Shown in pieces: positions 1 through 5,127 of a DNA stretch of 5,127 bases (position 1 is the stretch's first letter; every line of letters begins with the position of its first letter). This DNA comes from Clostridia bacterium (lineage in GTDB: Bacteria > Bacillota > Clostridia > Christensenellales > Aristaeellaceae). The notes below the pieces were generated by a model. It was not told the DNA's origin. It did not search any database and saw only the letters and a program-made list of their open reading frames with translations. The DNA lies in assembly GCA_017458865.1 (NCBI GenBank), contig JAFSZW010000578.1, forward strand, positions 1-5,127, read 5' to 3'. Both the position numbers and the translations under genes were made by a program.

Positions 1-122
1 CGATTTCGATAGCGTGATCCGACAACCTGATAAACGGCTTTATGGTATTCAACGATCGGATCTCTGCACAAACAACACTTTTGAAGCGCCAGCCCTGCCA
101 GAGGAATCCGGCTGAGCCGCAT
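1..122 (-). CDS. Unidentified gene, 5' end only (cysteine-motif protein; possibly ComF-like)
   Basis: An open frame starts at ATG 122-120 and runs 40 codons to the left edge without a stop. It begins M-R-L-S-R-I-P-L-A and contains C16-C17-L-C19, giving a CxxC pair (K-C-C-L-C-R-D-P-I), then a mixed, protein-like stretch with many Tyr, Val and Arg residues. A Cys pair near the N-terminus followed by a short polar stretch resembles the zinc-binding start of ComF-type phosphoribosyltransferase-like proteins (C-x-L-C), but the piece is too short to identify. AGGAG (139-135) lies 12 nt upstream, rather far. A competing start, ATG 127-125, has ideal 7-nt spacing to the same site but opens a different frame, also without a stop for 42 codons and less protein-like to my eye. 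It is not SpoVM or L28 (RpmB), which occupy this neighbourhood in Bacillus. Gene presence is likely; frame and function are uncertain. Confidence 0.45.
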   Translation of the reverse strand, partial: MRLSRIPLAGLALQKCCLCRDPIVEYHKAVYQVVGSRYRN

Positions 123-150
123 TGCATCAGGGGGCTCCTGCGTTTGTTCC

Positions 151-200
151 GACCTGAACCTCTGCCAGGATGCCTGTTCTCACAAGACAAGCGTCAGGTC
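151..200 (-). promoter_or_regulatory. Possible structured leader: 7-bp long-range inverted repeat between thiN and the next gene
   Basis: GACCTGA (151-157) is the exact reverse complement of TCAGGTC (194-200), with 36 nt between them. Inside lies an imperfect inner hairpin (TGTCT against AGAACA, one bulge, on the minus strand). The structure would end 11 nt before the AGGAG at 139-135 that precedes the downstream start, so it could affect translation of that gene. No T-tract follows, so it is not a standard terminator, and no known riboswitch class is recognised. A 7-bp match over this distance may be chance. Confidence 0.2.
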
Positions 201-253
201 AGCGGCAAAGCGCTGTCACTTGGATGCGTGCAGATCGCACATCACCTATCCGT

Positions 254-898
254 TCAGAATCCATTCCTGCCCGGATGATAATGGAAGACCAGGACATCAC
301 CGGATGCTACGCGAATCGTTCCGGCAGATGCCATCAGGACATTTGAAATGCCCAGCGTATTTTCAGCGTAAAGCGTTCCATCTACAAGCGGATACTGGAA
401 ACCTGAAAGGGTCACGCCTGTAGCTGTCCCTATGGGCATTACGGACACCGTGTCACCGGGATTGCCGGAAATGGCAAGTGCTTCCCTGACAGCCTCTATT
501 GTCACACCGTCACCCATGATACGGGCACGCACACCGCGGTGAGCTGCATACATGAGAAGGCTGAGATTGCCGAGGGCATGATCGAGCCGCCCGCCCAGCG
601 CGCCCAGGAACACAATGTCCTGTGCGCCGCGTCCGAGCGCGGTTTTGAGTGCGTCCTGACCGTCCGTGTCGTCCTTCATGCAGGGAAGGCGGCGCTCGGG
701 TACGAGAGATTCAAACCGGCTGAGCACATCGCCGCTGACGGAATCCATATCGCCAAGCAGAAGATCCGGCAATCGCGCGGTATCCCGAAATGCCTCAAGC
801 CCGCGGTCCGCCGCAATGACAAGCTCTGCCCAGCCACAGGCACGCTCAAGGAGCCCAGTGTCCGGCAGATCACCGCCGAGTACTATTAAGGTGCGCAT
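254..898 (-). CDS. thiN: Thiamine pyrophosphokinase (thiamine diphosphokinase)
   Basis: A 214-residue cytoplasmic enzyme, normal family length, that transfers pyrophosphate from ATP to thiamine to give thiamine diphosphate, the cofactor of transketolase, pyruvate dehydrogenase and others. Catalytic-domain motifs: G-G-D (8-10), A-A-D-R-G (29-33), P-D-L-L-L-G-D-M-D-S (44-53) with the acidic Mg/ATP residues, K-D-D-T-D-G-Q-D-A (75-83) and G-A-L-G-G-R-L-D-H (99-107). The C-terminal thiamine-binding beta domain (about 148-206) shows G-V-T-L-S-G-F-x-Y-P-L (161-171) and G-I-S-N (183-186). No key residue appears to be lost. The start ATG 898 has GGGAGG (910-905) at 6 nt and lies within the rpe coding region, a 29-nt overlap in another frame. 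It is the last gene of the recognised cluster; a 131-nt spacer follows before the next start. Confidence 0.95.
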   Translation of the reverse strand: MRTLIVLGGDLPDTGLLERACGWAELVIAADRGLEAFRDTARLPDLLLGDMDSVSGDVLSRFESLVPERRLPCMKDDTDGQDALKTALGRGAQDIVFLGALGGRLDHALGNLSLLMYAAHRGVRARIMGDGVTIEAVREALAISGNPGDTVSVMPIGTATGVTLSGFQYPLVDGTLYAENTLGISNVLMASAGTIRVASGDVLVFHYHPGRNGF

Positions 899-1544
899 TC
901 CAGACCTCCCTCATCTCATGGACGATTGCGGTCGGATCCGGTTCGCCGTAAAGGCCGGTTCCCATAACCAGAATATCGGCACCTGCCTCAAGCACGCGCT
1001 CCGCATTTTCCCGCTTGATGCCCCCGTCGACCTCAATGGGAATCTCACGGCCGGTCTCAGCAATCATCTGCTTCAAGACAGGCAGTTTGGCAACGCACTC
1101 ATCTGAGATGTGCTGCCCGCCAAATCCGGGATGAACCATCATAACAAGCACCATATCAAGGTCTGCCAGATACGGCCGTATGGCCTCAGGCGGCGTTTCC
1201 GGATTGAGACTGATGCCTGCCTTGCAGCCTTTGGCATGAATCTCCTTTATGATGGCAGGAATGTCGCCCTCAATCTCCGCGTGAATGGTGATGTTGTCTG
1301 CTCCTGCGTCGACAAATGTGTCAATAAAGCGCATCGGGTCAGAAAGCATCAGATGCACATCAAGAAAGCAGCTGGTGATGGGTCGTACGGCGGCAACAAA
1401 AGCCGGCCCAAAGGCAATATTGGGCACAAAATGACCGTCCATCTGGTCAAAGTGGATCATGCGGAGGCCCCACTGTTCAGCCATCCGTACATCTTCTCCC
1501 AGATTCAGCAGATTCGCGTTAAGCATAGATGCAGCTATTTCCAT
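870..1544 (-). CDS. rpe: Ribulose-phosphate 3-epimerase
   Basis: A 224-residue TIM-barrel epimerase interconverting D-ribulose 5-phosphate and D-xylulose 5-phosphate in the non-oxidative pentose phosphate pathway (cytoplasm, divalent-metal dependent). Family residues are visible: S6 near the start, metal ligands H31 and D33 in H-F-D-Q-M-D-G-H-F-V-P-N, H64 in D-V-H-L-M, D173 in E-V-D-G-G, the loop H-P-G-F-G-G-Q (138-144) and the phosphate-binding G-T-G-L-Y-G (195-200). The frame is open to a GTG at 1565. I chose ATG 1544 because I-A-x-S at its N-terminus is where the family begins, and GAAGGAG (1562-1556) lies 11 nt upstream. That start shares an A with the rsgA stop (TAATG), a coupling signature. 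The 3' end overlaps thiN by 29 nt. The G-T-G-L-Y-G loop and Q34 differ slightly from textbook Rpe and recall allulose-6-phosphate epimerase (AlsE), but operon context favours Rpe. Confidence 0.94.
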   Translation of the reverse strand: MEIAASMLNANLLNLGEDVRMAEQWGLRMIHFDQMDGHFVPNIAFGPAFVAAVRPITSCFLDVHLMLSDPMRFIDTFVDAGADNITIHAEIEGDIPAIIKEIHAKGCKAGISLNPETPPEAIRPYLADLDMVLVMMVHPGFGGQHISDECVAKLPVLKQMIAETGREIPIEVDGGIKRENAERVLEAGADILVMGTGLYGEPDPTAIVHEMREVWNAHLNSTRR

Positions 1545-2410
1545 TACCGATAACGCTCCTTCCACGTATCACGAACTTCCTGTAAAAGGTTCCGGTACCG
1601 TTCATACCGTACCCTGCCGAGTGTGCCGGCCTCAACCGCGCTGCGGACAGCGCAGCCGGGCTCCCTGTCATGCATACAGGGCTGAAAGCGGCACTGGTCC
1701 GCCAGCGAAACATACTCCGGATAATAATCCGGCATTTCCTGAGGATCCATTTCCATCGCCTCAAGCAGTGAGAAACCGGGCGTATCAATGATTCGCATCC
1801 CGGCGGCGCTGATGAGCTCAGCCCGTCTGGTTGTGTGCCGTCCCCGGTCCGTTTTCCGGCTGAGGCCGCCGGTTTCGAGGCTGAGGCCGCAAAGCGCGTT
1901 GAGCAGCGAACTCTTGCCCACTGCAGACTGGCCCGCAAAACAGATCAGCCTGCCGGCAAACGCCTCCCGCAGTACGTCAATCCCGATATTCTCTGTTGCA
2001 GAGACACTGTAGACCTTAAGCGAGCTGCCGGTAAACTCCTCACGGATGCGGTCCGCCAGCGAGGCATCCAGATCCTCTTTATTGACGATCAGAACCGGCG
2101 GTATATCCGCTCTTGCCGCATAGAGCAAAAGCCGCTCCACCAGCAAAAGATCCGGTTCCGGCACCGGTGCAACGACCAGTGCCAGCACATCCACATTTGC
2201 CACGGCCGGGCGAATGAGCGCGTTCCGCCGCGGGCAGATCGCCTCTATCCATCCGTCTTCCTCACCCGTGCCAGGGGTAAACTGCACCAGATCCCCAGGC
2301 AGAGGCGCGGCAACTTTCCAGAGCTTTTTCTGAGCACGGCAGGTGTAGACCTCCTGCCCGCTCTCCACCTGGTAAAAGCTCCCGATTCCCTGCAGTATTA
2401 TTCCATCCAT
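1544..2410 (-). CDS. rsgA: RsgA (CpgA/YloQ), circularly permuted ribosome-assembly GTPase
   Basis: A 288-residue cytoplasmic GTPase that acts late in 30S subunit maturation; GTP hydrolysis is stimulated by the 30S particle. Domain order: N-terminal OB fold (about 1-68), a GTPase with circularly permuted motifs, and a C-terminal zinc domain. The permutation is visible: G4 N-K-E-D (110-113) and G5 S-A (137-138) come before G1 G-Q-S-A-V-G-K-S (160-167), then G-R-H-T-T (190-194) for switch I and D-T-P-G (209-212). The zinc ligands C240, C245, H247 and C253 sit in C-R-F-x-P-C-x-H-x5-C, followed by the usual A-V-E-A-G and R-Y-x-x-Y. Nothing essential is missing. ATG 2410 is preceded by GGGAG (2421-2417) at 6 nt. 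The stop TAA overlaps the rpe ATG by one base. In B. subtilis the homologue CpgA is a reported PrkC substrate, which makes its location beside prkC functionally sensible. Confidence 0.97.
   Translation of the reverse strand: MDGIILQGIGSFYQVESGQEVYTCRAQKKLWKVAAPLPGDLVQFTPGTGEEDGWIEAICPRRNALIRPAVANVDVLALVVAPVPEPDLLLVERLLLYAARADIPPVLIVNKEDLDASLADRIREEFTGSSLKVYSVSATENIGIDVLREAFAGRLICFAGQSAVGKSSLLNALCGLSLETGGLSRKTDRGRHTTRRAELISAAGMRIIDTPGFSLLEAMEMDPQEMPDYYPEYVSLADQCRFQPCMHDREPGCAVRSAVEAGTLGRVRYERYRNLLQEVRDTWKERYR
1556..1562 (-). promoter_or_regulatory. Ribosome binding site for rpe, inside the rsgA 3' end
   Basis: GAAGGAG on the minus strand lies 11 nt before ATG 1544, slightly long spacing. It overlaps the beginning of the longer open frame (GTG 1565), so it supports the shorter start. 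With the TAATG stop/start overlap, termination of rsgA translation probably feeds rpe initiation. Confidence 0.65.
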
Positions 2411-2439
2411 ATACGTCTCCCGGCGCTCATCCCGGATAC

Positions 2440-4263
2440 TTACGGCTCACCAGTTTCCGTACTGTGCAGCACCACATTTTCCTCCCGGACGAAGTTGCCG
2501 TCGATATACAGCCGCCATTTCTTGAGTCCACTGGTTTCGCTTCGCAGCCTGACACTCAGAATGTCCTCATCCTTTTCACCGGCGTACATATCATATTCAA
2601 TGCCGTCCTGCTCAATCAGCGTGACGCGAAGCATCGAACCCGAGTTGATTGCCGAAAGGTCAAGCTGCAGCACGTAGACATATTTCCGCCGCTCATAGTA
2701 CCCGACATCCAGGTCCACAATGCTGCCCGGCAGTACCTCGGTAAACGATTCAAGCGACTGACTCTGGACCAGTCCGTCCTTCCTTACATCATCCATTGTC
2801 ACTCTGGTAATCTCACCGGGCGTCAGACCAACCTCCCTGAGCTGCCGTTCCGCATCCTCAAGACGGCTGCCGGTAAAATCAGGCACGATGACCCGGCCGC
2901 CGGAGACAACAAGCGAAATATCCGACCCGACAGCACTGTTCTGTCCCGCCTCCGGCGTCTGAGCAATGACCGAATTCTTAAGCAGTTCACTGGGCACGAT
3001 TTCCGTACTGACCACGTTGAATCCCTGTGCTGCCGCGATATCCAGCGCCTCATTGAGCGTATATCCGACAAACCGGGGAACATTCACCGTCTCACTGCCA
3101 AGCGAGACCATGAGGCTTATGCAGGATCCCTTCTCGGTTTCGGTATTGGCGTCCGGTTCCTGGTCATAGATGTAATCTTTCGGGAGCTCGCCATAGTTGT
3201 AAGCGACATCCCATGTAAGTCCGAGCCGAGTCAGGTAATCCTTTGCCTCATCGAGCGGCATGCCCGTCACCTCAGGCACTGTCGTCAGGACGAACATCGT
3301 CCGGTACAGCTGCAGGCCCGTAATCCCAATTGCCAGACCCAGCACAATAACGATCCCGGCCAGCCAGGGCGAGAGCCTGTGCGGTTCCTGTTCCTTTGGC
3401 GTATGCGTCCCTTTGGGGATCAGGAACTTGCCGTCCGGATGTCTCAGCGCCCGGCGCAGATCGCTCATCATCTCGTATGCGGTCTGATATCTGTCCTGAG
3501 AAGACTTTTCAAGCGCTTTATGAACAATTCCGGCAATCGCCGGACTCACCTCCGCCTGCGTTTCAAGCGGTTCCGGCTCCTTCATGAGATGCATCATGGC
3601 GACTGCAACTGCTGATTCGCCATTGAACGGCACATGGCCCGAGAGCATCTCGTACAGAATGATGCCGACAGAGTACAGGTCGCTCGCAGCACACGCCTTC
3701 ATGCCCTTTGCCTGTTCAGGCGAAAAATAATGTACAGAGCCAATCACAGAGCCATCCGTCGTCAGCGTCTCCGAATTGGCAATGCCGGCAATGCCGAAAT
3801 CCGTCACCTTCAGCTGACCGTTCTTGGTCACCATCATGTTCTGCGGCTTGACATCCCGGTGGATAATTCCCCGCTGATGGGCCTGCGCCAGTGCAGCCAG
3901 TATCTGAAGGGCGTAATGCGCCGCTTCCTCCTGCGGCAGATGTCCGCGCTCATCAATGATCTCCTTGAGCGTCTGGCCATCCACATATTCCATCGTGATG
4001 TAGGAAATACCGCCTGCAGTGCCGGATGCGATCAGATTGACTATGTTCGGATGGTTGAGCCGCTTGCAGACATCCGCTTCCCGCTCAAACCGTTCCTTGT
4101 ATTCCTTATCGTCTTCGTACTCCTCCCGGAGCACCTTTACAGCAACCGTCTGGTGTGTTTTCAGGTCAAAGGCCCTGTAGACAAGCGACATGCCGCCTCT
4201 GCCTATGACCTCTTCAATTCGGAAACGGCGGCTGACGATTTTTCCTATCAGCCTTGTTTCCAC
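2440..4263 (-). CDS. prkC: PASTA-domain membrane Ser/Thr protein kinase (PrkC/Stk1/PknB type)
   Basis: A 607-residue kinase with its active domain in the cytoplasm and a sensor outside. The Hanks-type kinase (about 7-270) shows the Gly-rich loop I-G-R-G-G-M-S-x-V-Y, lysine in V-A-V-K (K43), helix-C Glu (about E62), H-R-D-V-K-P-Q-N (135-142), D-F-G (155-157), a Thr-rich activation loop (T166, T168, T169) and G-S-V-H-Y-F-S-P-E-Q (175-184). All catalytic residues are present. One hydrophobic segment (about 299-320) is the membrane span. Three PASTA repeats follow (about 327-389, 391-456, 457-521), then about 85 residues with no PASTA match, as in the Ig-like tail of known PrkC proteins. PASTA repeats bind muropeptides or lipid II in characterised relatives. 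The open frame extends to a TTG at 4284. I chose GTG 4263 because GGGGAGG (4277-4271) lies 7 nt before it and because MLIGK-like family N-termini align there. It ends 29 nt before rsgA. Confidence 0.97.
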   Translation of the reverse strand: METRLIGKIVSRRFRIEEVIGRGGMSLVYRAFDLKTHQTVAVKVLREEYEDDKEYKERFEREADVCKRLNHPNIVNLIASGTAGGISYITMEYVDGQTLKEIIDERGHLPQEEAAHYALQILAALAQAHQRGIIHRDVKPQNMMVTKNGQLKVTDFGIAGIANSETLTTDGSVIGSVHYFSPEQAKGMKACAASDLYSVGIILYEMLSGHVPFNGESAVAVAMMHLMKEPEPLETQAEVSPAIAGIVHKALEKSSQDRYQTAYEMMSDLRRALRHPDGKFLIPKGTHTPKEQEPHRLSPWLAGIVIVLGLAIGITGLQLYRTMFVLTTVPEVTGMPLDEAKDYLTRLGLTWDVAYNYGELPKDYIYDQEPDANTETEKGSCISLMVSLGSETVNVPRFVGYTLNEALDIAAAQGFNVVSTEIVPSELLKNSVIAQTPEAGQNSAVGSDISLVVSGGRVIVPDFTGSRLEDAERQLREVGLTPGEITRVTMDDVRKDGLVQSQSLESFTEVLPGSIVDLDVGYYERRKYVYVLQLDLSAINSGSMLRVTLIEQDGIEYDMYAGEKDEDILSVRLRSETSGLKKWRLYIDGNFVREENVVLHSTETGEP

Positions 4264-4973
4264 AGTGTTTCCTCCCCACCACAAAGAATGAAGGTGATGT
4301 TATCGGTCCCGCCGTGATCAAGCGCCGCCTGCATGAGCAGATCCGCACTCTCCTGCGGGCTGTGCCCGGCAACGATCCTTTCCATCTCCGCATCCGGCAC
4401 CATGCCGTGCAGCCCGTCCGAACAGATCAGCCATATGTCGGATTCCTCGCGGTTGATAATCAGGATATCCGGCTCGTTGTATCCATCCGTGCCAAGCGCA
4501 CGCGTGATGATGTTCCGGCGCGGATGCACTCTTGCCTCCGCCTCCGTAATGATTCCGCCGCGCACCAGTTCCGCCACAAGGGAATGATCCCTGGTGATCT
4601 GCTCAATCTGCCCCTTGCGGAACCGGTAGATCCGGCTGTCACCGACATGTGCGATGAATACATACCGTCCGTTCTCCCAGAGCATATCAAGCGTCGTTCC
4701 CATGCCGCTGCACTCAGGATGCTCCTGGGCGTGCCTGGCAATGGAGAGATTCGCCTCGCGGACCATTGTCTCGAGCGACAGCACGTCCGGCTGCAGCTCC
4801 TGGCCTGCCAGTTTCCTGACGGCATCTATTGCCAGTGCACTGGCAACCTCGCCGGCAAGATGACCGCCCATGCCATCCGCCACAGCAAAGATACCTTTTT
4901 CCTCGTCCATCCATGCACTGTCTTCATTGCCTGTTCTGACAAGTCCGGTATCCGTCCGCAGGATTCCTCTCAT
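4248..4973 (-). CDS. prpC: PP2C-family Ser/Thr protein phosphatase (PrpC/Stp), partner of PrkC
   Basis: A 241-residue bacterial PP2C (PPM) phosphatase, a normal length for this small cytoplasmic single-domain family. It uses two metal ions (Mn/Mg) to remove phosphate from Ser/Thr (and sometimes other) residues modified by the cognate kinase. The full motif series is visible: T-D-x-G-x-V-R-x-x-N-E-D (residues 7-18), V-A-D-G-M-G-G-H (31-38) with A-G-E-V-A-S after it, G-M-G-T-T (90-94), H-V-G-D-S-R-I-Y (109-116), D-H-S-L (129-132), C-S-D-G-L (184-188) and G-G-T-D-N (221-225). The expected metal-binding acids D18, D33, D186 and D224 are all present, so it should be active. The ATG is preceded by GGGGAGG (4987-4981) at 7 nt. 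Its last 16 nt overlap the prkC start, implying coupled synthesis of phosphatase and kinase. The call is firm; the name prpC versus stp is convention. Confidence 0.97.
   Translation of the reverse strand: MRGILRTDTGLVRTGNEDSAWMDEEKGIFAVADGMGGHLAGEVASALAIDAVRKLAGQELQPDVLSLETMVREANLSIARHAQEHPECSGMGTTLDMLWENGRYVFIAHVGDSRIYRFRKGQIEQITRDHSLVAELVRGGIITEAEARVHPRRNIITRALGTDGYNEPDILIINREESDIWLICSDGLHGMVPDAEMERIVAGHSPQESADLLMQAALDHGGTDNITFILCGGEETLWKQG
4271..4277 (-). promoter_or_regulatory. Ribosome binding site that fixes the GTG start of prkC
   Basis: GGGGAGG on the minus strand, inside the last codons of prpC, lies 7 nt before GTG 4263-4261. The upstream in-frame TTG at 4284 would place this strong site inside the coding region and has no comparable site of its own. 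The overlap with prpC suggests that ribosomes ending prpC help start prkC. Confidence 0.8.
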
Positions 4974-5004
4974 GCTCTTTCCTCCCCGGTGAAACTGGTT
5001 TTAT

Positions 5005-5023
5005 CTGACCTACCATAGGTCAG
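5005..5023. promoter_or_regulatory. Perfect 8-bp inverted repeat with 3-nt centre, upstream of prpC (operator or hairpin candidate)
   Basis: CTGACCTA at 5005-5012 is followed by 3 nt and then its exact reverse complement TAGGTCAG at 5016-5023. It lies in the 82-nt gap between the rlmN stop and the prpC start, about 30 nt upstream of the prpC ATG. There is no T-tract after it on either strand, so it does not look like an intrinsic terminator. Its symmetry, and its position just after a possible -10 box, would fit a dimeric repressor operator or a small 5'-UTR hairpin. No known regulator motif is recognised. The repeat is seen directly; the function is inference. Confidence 0.45.
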
Positions 5024-5027
5024 TATA
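5022..5027 (-). promoter_or_regulatory. Possible sigma-A -10 box (TATACT) for prpC-prkC
   Basis: Read on the minus strand, TATACT differs from the TATAAT consensus at one position and sits about 49 nt upstream of the prpC start codon. The region just upstream is AT-rich (5028-5046). No convincing -35 box exists at 16-18 nt spacing; the closest is ACCACA with a 19-nt spacer, which matches only the ACA half of TTGACA. If used, the start site would fall within the palindrome at 5005-5023. Weak evidence: the operon may be read through from rlmN instead. Confidence 0.25.
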
Positions 5028-5055
5028 GAGCTAAACCATTTTAAACTGTGGTCCA

Positions 5056-5127
5056 TCATTCATTCGATTCTTTAAGATAATGCCTTCGAAGCTGTCCGCA
5101 GGCACCCTCTATGTCATCGCCCATTTC
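5056..5127 (-). CDS. rlmN: RlmN, 23S rRNA/tRNA adenine C2-methyltransferase (C-terminal fragment)
   Basis: Only the last 23 codons lie in the window; the gene enters from the right edge and ends at TGA 5058-5056. The readable tail contains the pattern G-D-D-I-E-G-A-C-G-Q-L-R. This matches the conserved C-terminus of RlmN (DI-x-x-ACGQL), including the conserved C-terminal Cys that in the known enzyme forms the transient methyl-protein intermediate. RlmN is a radical-SAM enzyme that methylates C2 of A2503 in 23S rRNA and A37 of some tRNAs. The radical-SAM CxxxCxxC motif would lie outside the window and cannot be checked. Position immediately upstream of prpC-prkC is the usual one in Bacillota and supports the call. 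The assignment rests on the short tail plus synteny. Confidence 0.85.
   Translation of the reverse strand, partial: EMGDDIEGACGQLRRHYLKESNE

Noticed and set aside
200..215. Small hairpin (5-bp stem) after thiN as a terminator
   Set aside because: The stem is short and is not followed by a T-tract on the minus strand.
216..242. Eight-codon minus-strand open frame just after the thiN stop (M-C-D-L-H-A-S-K)
   Set aside because: Only a weak TAGGTG precedes it and such tiny frames are expected by chance. It does not resemble SpoVM (about 26 residues), which follows thiN in Bacillus.
42..278. Plus-strand open frame (78 codons) at the left edge
   Set aside because: Its product shows no family resemblance, it overlaps the end of thiN and the minus-strand edge gene, and no Shine-Dalgarno is evident. 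A convergent rpmB, as in Bacillus, was considered, but no L28-like motif is present.
254..898. A-D-R-G in ThiN instead of the A-D-G-G found in many thiamine pyrophosphokinases
   Set aside because: Arginine at this position also occurs in Bacillus-type ThiN as I recall, so it is normal variation rather than a lost residue.
1835..2677. Plus-strand open frame (280 codons) opposite rsgA and the end of prkC
   Set aside because: Antisense shadow with no motif; it spans the boundary between two well-supported minus-strand genes.
2440..2700. C-terminal non-PASTA tail of PrkC as a novel domain
   Set aside because: An Ig-like or otherwise non-PASTA C-terminal domain is already known in PrkC-type kinases of Bacillota, and length and position agree.
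2464..3615. Long plus-strand open frame (383 codons) opposite prkC
   Set aside because: It lies wholly antisense to the kinase, whose domains are unmistakable. The translation is rich in His/Arg/Gln with no recognisable domain, the usual shadow of a GC-rich coding strand.
3634..5018. Plus-strand open frames opposite prkC and prpC
   Set aside because: Shadows of conserved kinase and phosphatase coding sequence; no ribosome-binding context or domain signature seen.

Overview
The window carries a compact, minus-strand gene cluster. Its gene order is a well-known Bacillota (Firmicutes) chromosomal neighbourhood: rlmN (3' end only) - PP2C phosphatase (prpC/stp) - PASTA Ser/Thr kinase (prkC) - rsgA - rpe - thiN, then the 5' end of an unidentified gene at the left edge. 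The same order (rlmN-prpC-prkC-cpgA/rsgA-rpe-thiN) is known from Bacillus subtilis. The DNA looks moderately GC-rich (judged by eye, somewhat above 50%), so a GC-richer Bacillota lineage (a clostridial or Erysipelotrichia-type bacterium) is more likely than Bacillus itself. That placement is an inference and cannot be settled from this window.

Layout, read in the direction of transcription (right to left). At 5127-5056 is the C-terminal tail of RlmN. An 82-base gap follows, containing a perfect 8-bp inverted repeat (5005-5023) and a possible -10 box. Then come prpC (4973-4248), prkC (4263-2440, overlapping prpC by 16 nt), rsgA (2410-1544, after 29 nt), rpe (1544-870, sharing one base with rsgA as TAATG) and thiN (898-254, overlapping rpe by 29 nt). 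A 131-nt spacer (253-123) holds a 7-bp long-range inverted repeat. It leads to a new reading frame beginning at 122 (or, in a different frame, at 127) that runs off the window. All five complete genes have good Shine-Dalgarno sequences. No stretch longer than about 130 bases lacks a gene.

How the genes fit together: PrkC is a membrane kinase with an extracellular PASTA region that reads cell-wall state, and PrpC reverses its phosphorylations. RsgA is a GTPase of 30S ribosome maturation; its B. subtilis counterpart CpgA is a reported PrkC substrate. RlmN methylates 23S rRNA and tRNA. Rpe (pentose phosphate pathway) and ThiN (thiamine diphosphate synthesis) are metabolic; transketolase, which works next to Rpe, needs the ThDP made by ThiN. 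The tight packing implies co-transcription and translational coupling.

Overall this is an ordinary, conserved housekeeping/signalling region. I see no mobile element, CRISPR array, RNA gene or novel defence-like system. The points most worth a second look are the unidentified gene at the left edge, which replaces the spoVM/rpmB context of Bacillus, and the palindrome upstream of prpC. Several start codons also differ from the longest open frames.
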